DNA of 64,000 bases from Paludibacteraceae bacterium (GTDB taxonomy: Bacteria; Bacteroidota; Bacteroidia; Bacteroidales; Paludibacteraceae). The position numbers and the translations under genes are program-made. The DNA lies in assembly GCA_905235225.1 (NCBI GenBank), contig CAJOKE010000018.1, forward strand, positions 1 to 64,000. The letters are read 5' to 3'. The notes beneath the pieces were generated by a model. It did not search any database, was not told the origin of the DNA, and saw only the letters and a list, made by a program, of their open reading frames with translations. The first letter of the stretch is position 1; the number at the start of each line of letters is the position of its first letter. Of this stretch, positions 44,531 through 52,909 are shown one piece after another.

Positions 44531-45448
44531 TCATCTGGTTCTTCCCGCCAATTTTGCAGCAAGCCCCCGCAACTCCGCTACCGCTCCATTCTGCGGAACC
44601 GTTTCTAATTGCTCCAAGGCTCTGGCGGTCAGCCGCTGTATTTCTTCCTCGGCGGCTTTCCTGACACCTAATTGCTCATATTCCCTCAACACTTCTGCTA
44701 ACTCTTTGCCCTGCGTACTCCAACCGGCACCTGCCTTGGCGCGTGCCGTCAGCCACATAAATGTCTTCTTCCCTTCCCGTATATCGCCACCGATGGCTTT
44801 CCCGAATGTAGCCGGATCACCGAAACAATCCAGTAAATCATCTTGTATTTGGAACGCCAAACCGAGATTGATACCATACTCGTACAACGCCCTCTGACCT
44901 TCCTCATCCGCACCGGCGATATATGCCCCGATCTGCAATGCCGTTGCTAACAGCACACTCGTCTTGAGACGGATCATCTCCATATATTCGGCAATACTGA
45001 CATCCTCACGCTTCTCGAAGTCCACATCGTACTGCTGACCCTCGCATATCTCTGTCGCCATCTTGTTAAACATCCTCAGCACACCTGCTAATTTGTCTTC
45101 CTTGACTTCACTCAGCAGTTTGTACGCCTCTATTAGCATCTGGTCACCCGACAAAATAGCCGTGTTCTCGTCCCACTTTACATGAACGGTAGGTCTCCCG
45201 CGGCGTACAACCGCCTTGTCCATCACATCATCGTGCAGCAACGTAAAATTATGAAACACTTCCAATGCCAACGCTGCCGGCAGCACCAACTGCTCATCAC
45301 CCCCAAAAACCTGCGCCCCCAACAAAGCGAGACGCGGGCGGACACGCTTACCTCCCGCAGAAAGCGCATAACCTATCGGTTCATACAACCCCCTCGGTTC
45401 ACGCCGGTAATCCAACGATTCTATGATTTCATTTATATCTTTCATCAA
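44531..45448 (-). CDS. Polyprenyl diphosphate synthase
   Basis: 305 residues, trans-type prenyl synthase. Both Asp-rich motifs are intact: LLHDDVMD (about 72-79, first) and FQIQDDLLD (about 201-209, second), with GGKRVRPRL for substrate binding. It makes a linear polyprenyl diphosphate, chain length not readable by eye; short (FPP/GGPP) or the menaquinone tail are both possible. The 11-bp array E lies 32 nt above the start codon and no standard promoter is visible there. Confidence 0.9.
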   Translation of the reverse strand: MMKDINEIIESLDYRREPRGLYEPIGYALSAGGKRVRPRLALLGAQVFGGDEQLVLPAALALEVFHNFTLLHDDVMDKAVVRRGRPTVHVKWDENTAILSGDQMLIEAYKLLSEVKEDKLAGVLRMFNKMATEICEGQQYDVDFEKREDVSIAEYMEMIRLKTSVLLATALQIGAYIAGADEEGQRALYEYGINLGLAFQIQDDLLDCFGDPATFGKAIGGDIREGKKTFMWLTARAKAGAGWSTQGKELAEVLREYEQLGVRKAAEEEIQRLTARALEQLETVPQNGAVAELRGLAAKLAGRTR

Positions 45449-45480
45449 TACTCTTTACTATTCTTCCGACACTCCACATC

Positions 45481-45535
45481 AGTTTCTAATCAGTTCCTGA
45501 TCAGTAGCTAATCAGTAGCTGATCAGTTCCTGAAC
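45481..45535. repeat. 11-bp tandem array E (5 units)
   Basis: Exact 11-mers AGTTTCTAATC, AGTTCCTGATC, AGTAGCTAATC, AGTAGCTGATC, AGTTCCTGAAC. It lies between the ddl stop and the polyprenyl synthase start. Within it TGATCA-type palindromes recur each turn. Confidence 0.88.
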
Positions 45536-45601
45536 CTTCCCGATAAGTGACATAAGACTGACCTGAAACTGCTATCAGTATCCAATTATGCAATGCCATT
45601 T

Positions 45602-46555
45602 TCACCCTTCTATAATATCAGTCAGCACATCCTTGATATCCAATCCGGCGGCACGAACCTGCTGCGGAATGAAACTGGTGGCTGTCATACCCGGAGTCGT
45701 GTTAATCTCAAGCAGATATATATCATAACCACCTGCACTTGCACTATTCTCAATCAGTATATAATCCGTCCTGATGATTCCGTGACAGCCAAGAATGTCA
45801 TATATCTTCAAAGTCAATGCCTGTACCCTGTCACGTATTTCATCGGGAATACGCGCAGGCGTAATCTCATCCACCTCACCGTTATACTTGGCGGCATAGT
45901 CAAAAAATTCACGGCGTGTTACAACCTCCGTTATCGGGAATGCCACTGCCTTATGAGCTGTTTTATACACTCCGCAGGTAATCTCAATCCCCTTCATATA
46001 TGCCTCGCATATGACTTCAGGTCCTTCTTCAAACGCACGTTCAATCGCGGGCAATATCTGCTCACGGGTTTTAACCTTGGTGCAACCGAAACTGCTGCCG
46101 CCGACATTGCTCTTGATAAAACAAGGCAGCTTCAACTCTTGCTCCACACGATCCTCGATACCGCTCAAATCGTCTTTTCTTCGCAGTAAAATACTATCGG
46201 CGATAGCTACACCGAAACCCTTGAGGTAATGATTGCATGCGTATTTGTTAAAGGTCAATGCCGCAGGCAGAACGCCGCAGCATGAATATGGAATGTGCAT
46301 CATATCAAGATACCCCTGTAGCAAACCGTTTTCGCCCGGCGTACCGTGAATGGTGATGTAAGCATAGTCATAATGAACCAGTCGGTTGAGCGTCTGCAAA
46401 TCAGCCCCGTGCAACTCAACTATTTCGGCATCATATTTCTCTTTGTCAATAAAGGATAAAATTCCGGCAGCACTACGCAGAGACACATCATGCTCTGAAC
46501 TGTCACCGCCGGCAACTATAGCGATTTTCTTTCTTACGTTCGTTGTAGCCATCAC
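45602..46555 (-). CDS. ddl: D-alanine--D-alanine ligase
   Basis: 317 residues, ATP-grasp. Joins two D-Ala for peptidoglycan. AIVAGGDSSEHDVSLRSA at the start, the nucleotide loop KSNVGGSSFGCTKV, and LEINTTPGMTATSF with metal-binding Glu/Asn are typical. Alternative start at the second Met. Single gene with its own promoter. Confidence 0.96.
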   Translation of the reverse strand: MMATTNVRKKIAIVAGGDSSEHDVSLRSAAGILSFIDKEKYDAEIVELHGADLQTLNRLVHYDYAYITIHGTPGENGLLQGYLDMMHIPYSCCGVLPAALTFNKYACNHYLKGFGVAIADSILLRRKDDLSGIEDRVEQELKLPCFIKSNVGGSSFGCTKVKTREQILPAIERAFEEGPEVICEAYMKGIEITCGVYKTAHKAVAFPITEVVTRREFFDYAAKYNGEVDEITPARIPDEIRDRVQALTLKIYDILGCHGIIRTDYILIENSASAGGYDIYLLEINTTPGMTATSFIPQQVRAAGLDIKDVLTDIIEG

Positions 46556-46577
46556 AAACTCTTTAACTAAAAACGCG

Positions 46578-46609
46578 CAAAGGTACGGCTTTTTTGGGAA
46601 TTATGCAAA
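46578..46609 (-). promoter_or_regulatory. ddl promoter
   Basis: Minus strand TTTG (46606-46609), 20 nt with an A tract, TACCTTTG (46578-46585). Confidence 0.8.
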
Positions 46610-46667
46610 TAAAAAGTGCAGTTTCACACACTTTTCCCGTATTTTTACGCGCTGCACTTACAAAACA

Positions 46668-46699
46668 TTTGCACACGTGCCGAAAATACACTACCTTTG
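46668..46699 (+). promoter_or_regulatory. Promoter of the flavodoxin-ferredoxin gene
   Basis: TTTG (46668-46671), 20 nt, TACCTTTG (46692-46699); start codon 22 nt beyond the box. Confidence 0.8.
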
Positions 46700-46721
46700 C
46701 CGTCGAAAAAAACAAAAACAT

Positions 46722-47477
46722 ATGATTATCTATTTCACCGGTACAGGCAACAGCTTGGCTATCGCACAACAGATTGCACAGGCAACTAACGACCGGATAA
46801 TGCCACTGACTGAGGCGGTACGGAAAGACTTTACGGGGGAAAAACGTATCGGCTTGATTTATCCGTCTTATGACTTTAATGCACCTCCTGCCGTTCGGAA
46901 CCTCGTTCCTCGGTTGAAAATCAATCCGCAGGCATACGTTTTCATCATTATACCCTGCGGCGCGCAAGCGGGGAATTCTATTTGGACCATCCGACGGCTG
47001 CTACGAAATAAAGGTATAGAAGTGGCATACAGCCACAAGATTCGCGTGCCGGATAACAGTGCCATTGTTTTCGGACGGAATCCGAATGACCAGATTTGGA
47101 AATTCAGCCGGTTCGCAAACCGGCTCCAAACCATTATCAATGATATTATAGCCGGAAAGCACGGACATCATTTCGCCGGATGGAGTTTGATTTCATGGAT
47201 AATGGGAACCGACCGGATGCAGGAATGGATGTTACGCACTTTCAGACCTTCAGTAAACGAAAACAAATGTATCGCCTGCGGCATATGCTCCCGGGTCTGC
47301 CCGATGCGCAATATCACAGTCGATGAAAAAGCCGCCGTCGGTCCGCATTGCACCGCCTGTCTGGCATGCTTGCACGCCTGCCCGCAGCAGGCAATCGAGG
47401 TCGGTGCCAAGTCCACCGTCAAAACCCACCAATACAGACATCCCGGTATAAAAATAAAAGACCTCACATTACGTTAG
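46722..47477 (+). CDS. EFR1-type flavodoxin-ferredoxin fusion
   Basis: 251 residues from the Met at 46722 (the 112-codon upstream extension crosses the promoter). An N-terminal flavodoxin-like domain (MIIYFTGTGNSLAIAQQIA binds FMN) is joined to two 4Fe-4S clusters (CIACGICSRVCPM and CTACLACLHACP, about 183-220). EFR1-type proteins shuttle electrons; partner unknown. Confidence 0.9.
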   Translation: MIIYFTGTGNSLAIAQQIAQATNDRIMPLTEAVRKDFTGEKRIGLIYPSYDFNAPPAVRNLVPRLKINPQAYVFIIIPCGAQAGNSIWTIRRLLRNKGIEVAYSHKIRVPDNSAIVFGRNPNDQIWKFSRFANRLQTIINDIIAGKHGHHFAGWSLISWIMGTDRMQEWMLRTFRPSVNENKCIACGICSRVCPMRNITVDEKAAVGPHCTACLACLHACPQQAIEVGAKSTVKTHQYRHPGIKIKDLTLR

Positions 47478-47484
47478 GCCTTTT
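47456..47484 (-). terminator. pfkA terminator (overlaps the end of the convergent gene)
   Basis: AAAAGACCT pairs with AGGCCTTTT (one mismatch) around an 11-nt loop. On the minus strand a T-rich run follows. The right arm covers the stop codon of the flavodoxin-ferredoxin gene. Confidence 0.55.
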
Positions 47485-47511
47485 ATTCCATCTATTCAAC
47501 CGGCTACACAA

Positions 47512-48495
47512 TCACAGGCTAAGCACTTGGAGAGCCTGCCATTTGTCGTCTTTGATGTCCTTTTTCTCCTTGATAGCTTTGGTGAGCGGCACATAGACCA
47601 CTTCGCCGTTTTGTAATCCGACCATAACCGACCGCTGTTCGTCCAGCAATGCCTGAACGGCGGCACAGCCCAAACGCGAAGCCAGAATACGGTCAAATGC
47701 CGATGGCGAACCGCCCCGTTGCAGATGACCGAGAATGGTGACGCGGGTTCCATATTCCGGATGGTTCTGCTCAATCAACTTGGCTACCGCCTGCGCACCA
47801 CCCGGAATAGCATGTTCTTGTACGAGGACGATACCGCTGTTCTTATGCTTACGGCGTCCCTGACCGATAGCGGCTTCCAATTGCTCTTCCAATGTTGCGC
47901 GCTCGGGAATGATAGCCGCCTCAGCACCCGCCGCAATAGCGGCATTCAGCGTCAGGAATCCCGCATCGCGACCCATAACCTCGACAAGGAACAGCCTCTC
48001 ATGACTGGTACCCGTATCCCGCAATTTGTCAACACACTCCACTATAGTGTTTAACGCCGTGTCATATCCGATTGTTGAGTCGGTTCCCCATAAATCATTA
48101 TCAATCGTTCCGGGTATACCGATAACGGGGATATTATACTCCTGCGCCAACAAGCGGGCACCGGTGAATGAACCGTCACCGCCAATCACAATCAGCGCGT
48201 CTATCTGCTCGCGCTGCATCGTTTCAAAAGCACGCTGGCGACCCTCTGAAGTGGTAAACTCCTCACTACGGGCGGACTTGAGGATAGTTCCGCCGCGCTG
48301 AATAATTCCGCTCACATCCTGGGTCGTAAACTCTTGTACCTCACCATCCATCAGACCTTTGTATCCGCGAAAAATCGCCTTAACACGGATATTGTTGGCA
48401 ATAGCCGCACGTGTCACCGCGCGCACCGCCGCATTCATTCCCGGAGCATCACCACCTGATGTCAACACTCCGATTGTTTGAATCTTATATTCCAT
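47512..48495 (-). CDS. pfkA: 6-phosphofructokinase
   Basis: 327 residues, ATP-type PFK. Glycolytic phosphorylation of fructose 6-phosphate. [28 protein letters not shown], the catalytic [13 protein letters not shown] and [11 protein letters not shown] are intact. The GGDGS glycine context matches ATP-dependent rather than pyrophosphate-dependent enzymes. Confidence 0.97.
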   Translation of the reverse strand: MEYKIQTIGVLTSGGDAPGMNAAVRAVTRAAIANNIRVKAIFRGYKGLMDGEVQEFTTQDVSGIIQRGGTILKSARSEEFTTSEGRQRAFETMQREQIDALIVIGGDGSFTGARLLAQEYNIPVIGIPGTIDNDLWGTDSTIGYDTALNTIVECVDKLRDTGTSHERLFLVEVMGRDAGFLTLNAAIAAGAEAAIIPERATLEEQLEAAIGQGRRKHKNSGIVLVQEHAIPGGAQAVAKLIEQNHPEYGTRVTILGHLQRGGSPSAFDRILASRLGCAAVQALLDEQRSVMVGLQNGEVVYVPLTKAIKEKKDIKDDKWQALQVLSL

Positions 48496-48548
48496 AATAA
48501 AAATATTATTAATTACACGCCTAATACCATTTCTTTCAAATCGGCGTG

Positions 48549-48580
48549 CAAAAGTACAACTAATTTTTCAAGTATGCAAA
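48549..48580 (-). promoter_or_regulatory. pfkA promoter
   Basis: Minus strand TTTG (48577-48580), 20 nt, TACTTTTG (48549-48556), about 50 nt above the start. Confidence 0.8.
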
Positions 48581-48621
48581 ATTATATAGAAGATTGCACA
48601 ATGGAAAACACACTATCCTCC

Positions 48622-48698
48622 CGTATGTCTCCCGTAAGCGAGTCGTAACTGAGTCGTAAGTGGCAGGTAAGTGGCAGGTAAGTGGCAGGTAAAAATAA
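48622..48698. repeat. 11-bp tandem array F (7 units)
   Basis: The longest array: CGTATGTCTCC, CGTAAGCGAGT, CGTAACTGAGT, CGTAAGTGGCA, GGTAAGTGGCA twice, GGTAAAAATAA. Every unit keeps sGTA at its start while the rest drifts gradually from one end to the other. It shares its first units with array D in the opposite orientation. Confidence 0.9.
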
Positions 48699-48720
48699 AG
48701 ATACACGATTTTTAGAATTG

Positions 48721-48745
48721 AGGGCAAGTCAGAAAGACTCACCCT
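48721..48745 (-). terminator. Hairpin after tRNA-Met
   Basis: AGGGTGAGTC / GACTTGCCCT on the minus strand form a 10-bp stem with two G-T pairs and a 5-nt loop, 48 nt past the tRNA. The downstream U run is weak. Confidence 0.5.
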
Positions 48746-48792
48746 CTTGTTTGTATATCTCAAGTTATGAAAAGCTTTTCAAGATTGAAGAG

Positions 48793-48866
48793 TAGCGGGG
48801 CCCGGGATTGAACCGGGGACCTCATGATTATGAATCATGCGCTCTAACCAGCTGAGCTACCCCGCC
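48793..48866 (-). tRNA. tRNA-Met (CAT)
   Basis: Acceptor GGCGGGG / CCCCGCT, D stem GCTC / GAGC, anticodon stem CATGA / TCATG around loop TTCATAA (anticodon CAT), T arm CCCGG-TTCAATC-CCGGG. It lacks the three G-C pairs of an initiator anticodon stem, so an elongator is likely. CCA not encoded. Confidence 0.92.
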
Positions 48867-48922
48867 GCACTTTAAGCCAAAATAACCGATAGCAAACACG
48901 GTCTCTTAACCAAAAGCGGCTG

Positions 48923-48954
48923 CAAAGGTACTGCTTTAATGTCATATACACAAA
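48923..48954 (-). promoter_or_regulatory. tRNA-Met promoter
   Basis: Minus strand TTTG (48951-48954), 20-nt spacer ending AAAGCAG, TACCTTTG (48923-48930). Confidence 0.85.
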
Positions 48955-48959
48955 TTTTT

Positions 48960-48991
48960 TTTGTATTTTTTTGCAAAAAGCAGTACTTTTA
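48960..48991 (+). promoter_or_regulatory. Promoter-like site pointing into metG (antisense)
   Basis: TTTG (48960-48963), 20-nt spacer ending in AAAAAGCAG, then TACTTTTA (48984-48991). It has the full extended form except the last base of the -7 box. It would drive RNA antisense to the 3' end of metG. Confidence 0.35.
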
Positions 48992-49019
48992 GCATTAAAT
49001 CTGTCAAAAAATCCTAAAA

Positions 49020-51092
49020 TCATCCGACTGCAGCACCATCATGCACGGTACGGAAAGTAGTTGTCACTACCAATTTGCCATCCGCGTCCACGGCAGACAA
49101 AATCATACCTTGACTCTCTATTCCCATCATTTTGCGCGGGGGAAAATTAGCAATATAGAGAACTTGCTTGCCAATAAGGACAGACGGATCAGGATAAGAT
49201 TGCGCAATACCGCTCAATATCGTTCTTTCTCCGAATCCATCGGATAAGGTGAACTGTAACAGACGCTCGGATTTCTTCACCGGCTGACAATTCAATACGG
49301 TAGCCACCCGTATATCCATTTTGTCAAAATCATCGATGGAAACGGGAGTTTTAACAGGTTGCGGTTTCCAATTGGCAAGCTCGGCCTGCTTGGCGGCTTC
49401 CTCGTTTTCCTTTTTGATACGAGCCAGCCGATCCAATTGTTTTTGGATAGGTTCGTCATCCATCTTCTCAAACAGCAGACTTACCTCGCCTAATTGCGCA
49501 CCGGCACTTAACAGATTCAGCGAGCCGAGTGCATCCCAATTAACGGTCTCCATTCCCAGCATTTTGCGCAATTTTTCCGATGAAAACGGCAAAAACGGTT
49601 CAAATGCAATAGACAAGTTGGCAGCAATCTGTAAGGACAAGTTCAAGATAGTAGCAGTACGATCCATATCTGTCTTGGCAAGTTTCCAAGGTTCGGTATC
49701 GGCAAGATACTTATTACCGATACGCGCAAGGTTCATCGCCTCCTTCAAGGCATCGCGGAAACGGAACTCCTCAAGAAGACTCTCCAATTGCTCTTTGACA
49801 TTCTTGAATTCATCAATAGTTTGTCTGTCATAGTCGGTGAAATCGGAAGAAGTCGGTACTTTTCCACCGAAATATTTATTTGTAAGAACCAATGCACGAT
49901 TGACAAAGTTACCATAGATAGCAACCAATTCATTATTGTTTCGCGCTTGGAAATCCGCCCAAGTAAAGTCATTGTCCTTGGTCTCCGGTGCATTAGCGGT
50001 TAAGACATAACGCAGCACATCCTGTTTTCCGGGGAAATCATCAAGATACTCATTGAGCCAGACAGCCCAGTTGCGCGATGTGGAAATCTTGTCCCCTTCC
50101 AGATTAAGGAATTCATTGGACGGCACATTATCCGGCAAGATATACGACCCTTCCGCCTTGAGCATAGCAGGGAATACAATACAGTGGAATACGATATTGT
50201 CTTTACCTATAAAGTGAATAAGACGGGTTGTGTCATCTTTCCACCATGTTTCCCATTTGCCGAAACGCTCGGGTTGTGCATCGCATAACTCCTTGGTATT
50301 GGATATATACCCGATGGGGGCGTCAAACCATACATACAGGACTTTCCCCTCTGCTCCTTCAACAGGAACGGGGATTCCCCAATCCAGATCCCGCGTTACG
50401 GCACGGGGACGCAATCCGCCATCAAGCCATGACTTGCATTGTCCGTACACGTTAGGACGCCATTCTTTGTGGTCTTCAAGAATCCATTTCTCCAGCCATT
50501 GCTGATATTGGTCCAACGGAAGATACCAGTGCGAGGTCGGTTTTTTGACCAAGGCATTGCCGGTTTCGGCATTGTACGGGTTAATCAACTCTTCCGGAGA
50601 AAGTGTAGAACCGCACTTTTCACACTGGTCGCCATAAGCACCTGCCGCATGACAGTGGGGACATTCGCCACGTATATTGCGGTCAGTGAGGAAATGTCCC
50701 GTTTCTGGATCATAAAACTGCTCGGTGGTTTGCTCGATAAACTTGCCTTCATCATATAATTTGCGGAAAAAATCGGACGCGAACTTGTGATGAATAGCAC
50801 TGGTTGTCCGTGAATAGACATCAAAAGAGATACCAAAACGCTCAAAACTGGATTTGATCAATTCGTGGTATCTGTCCACGACCTGTTGGGTGGTAATTCC
50901 CTCTTTGCGGGCGCGGATAGTAACGGGTACACCATGTTCGTCACTGCCGCCGACGAAAAGGACTTCACGACCTTTGAGCCGCAGATAGCGCACATAGATG
51001 TCAGCCGGTACATAAACGCCTGCCAAATGTCCGATATGAACAGGACCATTGGCATAAGGCAGAGCTGTAGTAACTAAAGTACGTTTGAACAT
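49020..51092 (-). CDS. metG: Methionyl-tRNA synthetase
   Basis: 690 residues, long form. Class I motif HIGHLAG (about 21-27), zinc knuckle [18 protein letters not shown], and a KISTSRN version of KMSKS. The C-terminal 100 residues are a Trbp111/EMAPII-like tRNA-binding domain ([22 protein letters not shown]). It lies 1 nt after cdaA, so it is co-transcribed with folP and cdaA. Confidence 0.97.
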   Translation of the reverse strand: MFKRTLVTTALPYANGPVHIGHLAGVYVPADIYVRYLRLKGREVLFVGGSDEHGVPVTIRARKEGITTQQVVDRYHELIKSSFERFGISFDVYSRTTSAIHHKFASDFFRKLYDEGKFIEQTTEQFYDPETGHFLTDRNIRGECPHCHAAGAYGDQCEKCGSTLSPEELINPYNAETGNALVKKPTSHWYLPLDQYQQWLEKWILEDHKEWRPNVYGQCKSWLDGGLRPRAVTRDLDWGIPVPVEGAEGKVLYVWFDAPIGYISNTKELCDAQPERFGKWETWWKDDTTRLIHFIGKDNIVFHCIVFPAMLKAEGSYILPDNVPSNEFLNLEGDKISTSRNWAVWLNEYLDDFPGKQDVLRYVLTANAPETKDNDFTWADFQARNNNELVAIYGNFVNRALVLTNKYFGGKVPTSSDFTDYDRQTIDEFKNVKEQLESLLEEFRFRDALKEAMNLARIGNKYLADTEPWKLAKTDMDRTATILNLSLQIAANLSIAFEPFLPFSSEKLRKMLGMETVNWDALGSLNLLSAGAQLGEVSLLFEKMDDEPIQKQLDRLARIKKENEEAAKQAELANWKPQPVKTPVSIDDFDKMDIRVATVLNCQPVKKSERLLQFTLSDGFGERTILSGIAQSYPDPSVLIGKQVLYIANFPPRKMMGIESQGMILSAVDADGKLVVTTTFRTVHDGAAVG

Positions 51093-51093
51093 A

Positions 51094-51921
51094 TTATTTA
51101 TTGAATTTAATATTCTTAAGGTTTTTGAGACTCATATTTTTGAATGTCCATGCGTTGGCACTTGATACGGCAAACGCATCGGACAGCACCCTGATAAGTT
51201 CATCCCTGTTGACAGTACGGATGGCTGCATCATGCGCAATGGCAATTTTGCCGGTTTCTTCGGATACGACAATGGCTATGACATCGGCATTTTTCTCCGA
51301 CAATCCAAGTGCAGCGCGGTGTCTTAGTCCATAATTTTGAGGGATATTAGTCTGCTTGGAGACAGGCAGAATACATGCTGCCGAATGGAGTCTGTTCCCG
51401 ATAATAAACAAAGCCCCGTCATGCAAAGGTGTATTTTTGAAGAAGATATTCTCAATCACCAGCGAAGAAATAGTCGCATCAATGAATTCGCCGGTATCGG
51501 TGTATTCCTTCATTTCGTTATCGCCGGCAATGACAATTAGTGCGCCTGTTTTGGTCTTTGCCATATGCTCACATGCCATCACAATCTGATCCACATAATG
51601 CTCGGATTGCTGAGTGCGGTGTGTCAGCGGATGCCAGTTACTGAACCTTGCGCCGATTCGATAAAAGAAGCCGCGTAATTCTTCCTGAAATATAACAATA
51701 AGCGCAATCGCTCCGACACTGATAATACGGTCAAACAACGCTCCCGTCAATTCCAGTTGGAAGACATAACTAAGCAAATACCATGTCACCACGAATGCCA
51801 GTATTCCCCAGAACAGATTTGCCGCCCCCGAACGGCGCAATAATCGGAACATCTCATAGAAAATCAGAGCAACCAACAGTATGTCAATGGCATCTTTGAT
51901 ACCGAAAGAAAAGCCTATCAT
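51094..51921 (-). CDS. cdaA: Diadenylate cyclase, CdaA type
   Basis: 275 residues: three N-terminal membrane helices (about 10-90) and a DAC domain with the catalytic DGA (LHDGALFI, about 168-175) and RHR ([12 protein letters not shown]) motifs. Makes c-di-AMP from two ATP, a signal for wall and osmotic balance. The start overlaps the folP stop by 4 nt. No CdaR-like gene is adjacent. Confidence 0.94.
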   Translation of the reverse strand: MIGFSFGIKDAIDILLVALIFYEMFRLLRRSGAANLFWGILAFVVTWYLLSYVFQLELTGALFDRIISVGAIALIVIFQEELRGFFYRIGARFSNWHPLTHRTQQSEHYVDQIVMACEHMAKTKTGALIVIAGDNEMKEYTDTGEFIDATISSLVIENIFFKNTPLHDGALFIIGNRLHSAACILPVSKQTNIPQNYGLRHRAALGLSEKNADVIAIVVSEETGKIAIAHDAAIRTVNRDELIRVLSDAFAVSSANAWTFKNMSLKNLKNIKFNK

Positions 51922-52733
51922 ATGATTCGTCGGATTATATCAATCGTTGTCTTAGTTGCGGCTACATCGTGTACCCGCAGGATGTTTGCCCCGTTTTTGA
52001 GTGCCATGGCATTAGCAGCAATGGTCGCCGTCAATGCCATATCAGAATCAGGGGTTGTCTGAAGCGGCTTATAAAACATTGACTTGCGCGAGATACCGAC
52101 CAATATGGGCAGATCAGCATAACAGAGGTCATTCAGGTACTTCAGCAGTTCGTAGTTCTGCTCCTCACTTTTGTTAAAACCGAAGCCGGGGTCGGCAATC
52201 ACATCTCTGACACCCAAGCGGTGAAGCTCATCCGCTTTGCGCACAAGGAACTCTAAAACCTGAACACTGATCGGCTTATCAGATGCCAACGGAGAAGCAT
52301 ATGTCAGTACATAAGGAACCGCTAATTCTGCCACAGTAGAAAACATATTAGGGTCGCTGCCCCCGGAAACATCATTGATGATATCCGCATGATAGCGTTC
52401 TACCGCTTTACGGGCTATATCGGCTCTGAATGTATCAACCGAAAGGACTGCATCAGGATAGGTACGACGTATAGCACGCAATGCAATATCTATCCTACGC
52501 CACTCTTCTTCCGCAGTAACAGGTTGCGCGCCGGGGCGCGTGGAACATCCGCCGACATCAATAATATCCGCCCCCTGTGCAATCGCTTGAGCGGTCATGG
52601 ATAATATTTCCGCCTCACTAATATTCGTACATGAGAAAGCAAAACTGTCAGTAGTTGCATTAACTACCGCCATCACTTTGGGAGTCCCCAAGTCAAAAAG
52701 TCTGCCATTTATATTAAGAGAGTAACTGCGCAT
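51918..52733 (-). CDS. folP: Dihydropteroate synthase
   Basis: 271 residues from the Met at 52733; the ORF-track start 27 codons upstream lies beyond the promoter. Condenses p-aminobenzoate with pterin in folate synthesis. VMAVVNATTDSF (NxTxDSF), DIIDVGGCSTRPGA, DIINDVSGG and the C-terminal RVHDVAATK are intact. First gene of folP-cdaA-metG. Confidence 0.95.
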   Translation of the reverse strand: MRSYSLNINGRLFDLGTPKVMAVVNATTDSFAFSCTNISEAEILSMTAQAIAQGADIIDVGGCSTRPGAQPVTAEEEWRRIDIALRAIRRTYPDAVLSVDTFRADIARKAVERYHADIINDVSGGSDPNMFSTVAELAVPYVLTYASPLASDKPISVQVLEFLVRKADELHRLGVRDVIADPGFGFNKSEEQNYELLKYLNDLCYADLPILVGISRKSMFYKPLQTTPDSDMALTATIAANAMALKNGANILRVHDVAATKTTIDIIRRII

Positions 52734-52741
52734 TTGGACGG

Positions 52742-52749
52742 CAAAGGTA
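52742..52749 (-). promoter_or_regulatory. folP -7 box
   Basis: Minus strand TACCTTTG, about 9 nt before the start codon, so the mRNA is nearly leaderless. The -33 element is weak (TTCG at 52770-52773). Confidence 0.6.
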
Positions 52750-52850
52750 CAAAAAATCTTCGGATTTAACGAAAAACATATGATAAATAATGTCAAAAGT
52801 AGCATTTTTTGCATAAAAATACACTTTTTTCAAATATTTTTGCACAAAAG

Positions 52851-52882
52851 TTGGTATAATTGACAAAAAAATTGTAATTTTG
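52851..52882 (+). promoter_or_regulatory. gldJ promoter
   Basis: TTGG (52851-52854), 20 nt, TAATTTTG (52875-52882). Confidence 0.65.
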
Positions 52883-52909
52883 CGGGCTGAAAGTTAGAAA
52901 CATACCAAA

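Larger units (their letters stand above)
48496..48792. other. Intergenic region between pfkA and tRNA-Met
   Basis: Contains the pfkA promoter, array F and the tRNA-Met terminator hairpin. The minus-strand ORF of 67 codons (48560-48763) runs through the tandem array and is not a gene. Confidence 0.65.

Noticed and set aside
45593-46189. 198-codon plus-strand ORF
   Set aside because: Antisense shadow of ddl.
48560-48763. 67-codon minus-strand ORF through array F
   Set aside because: Consists largely of 11-bp repeat, which changes frame every unit; overlaps the pfkA promoter.
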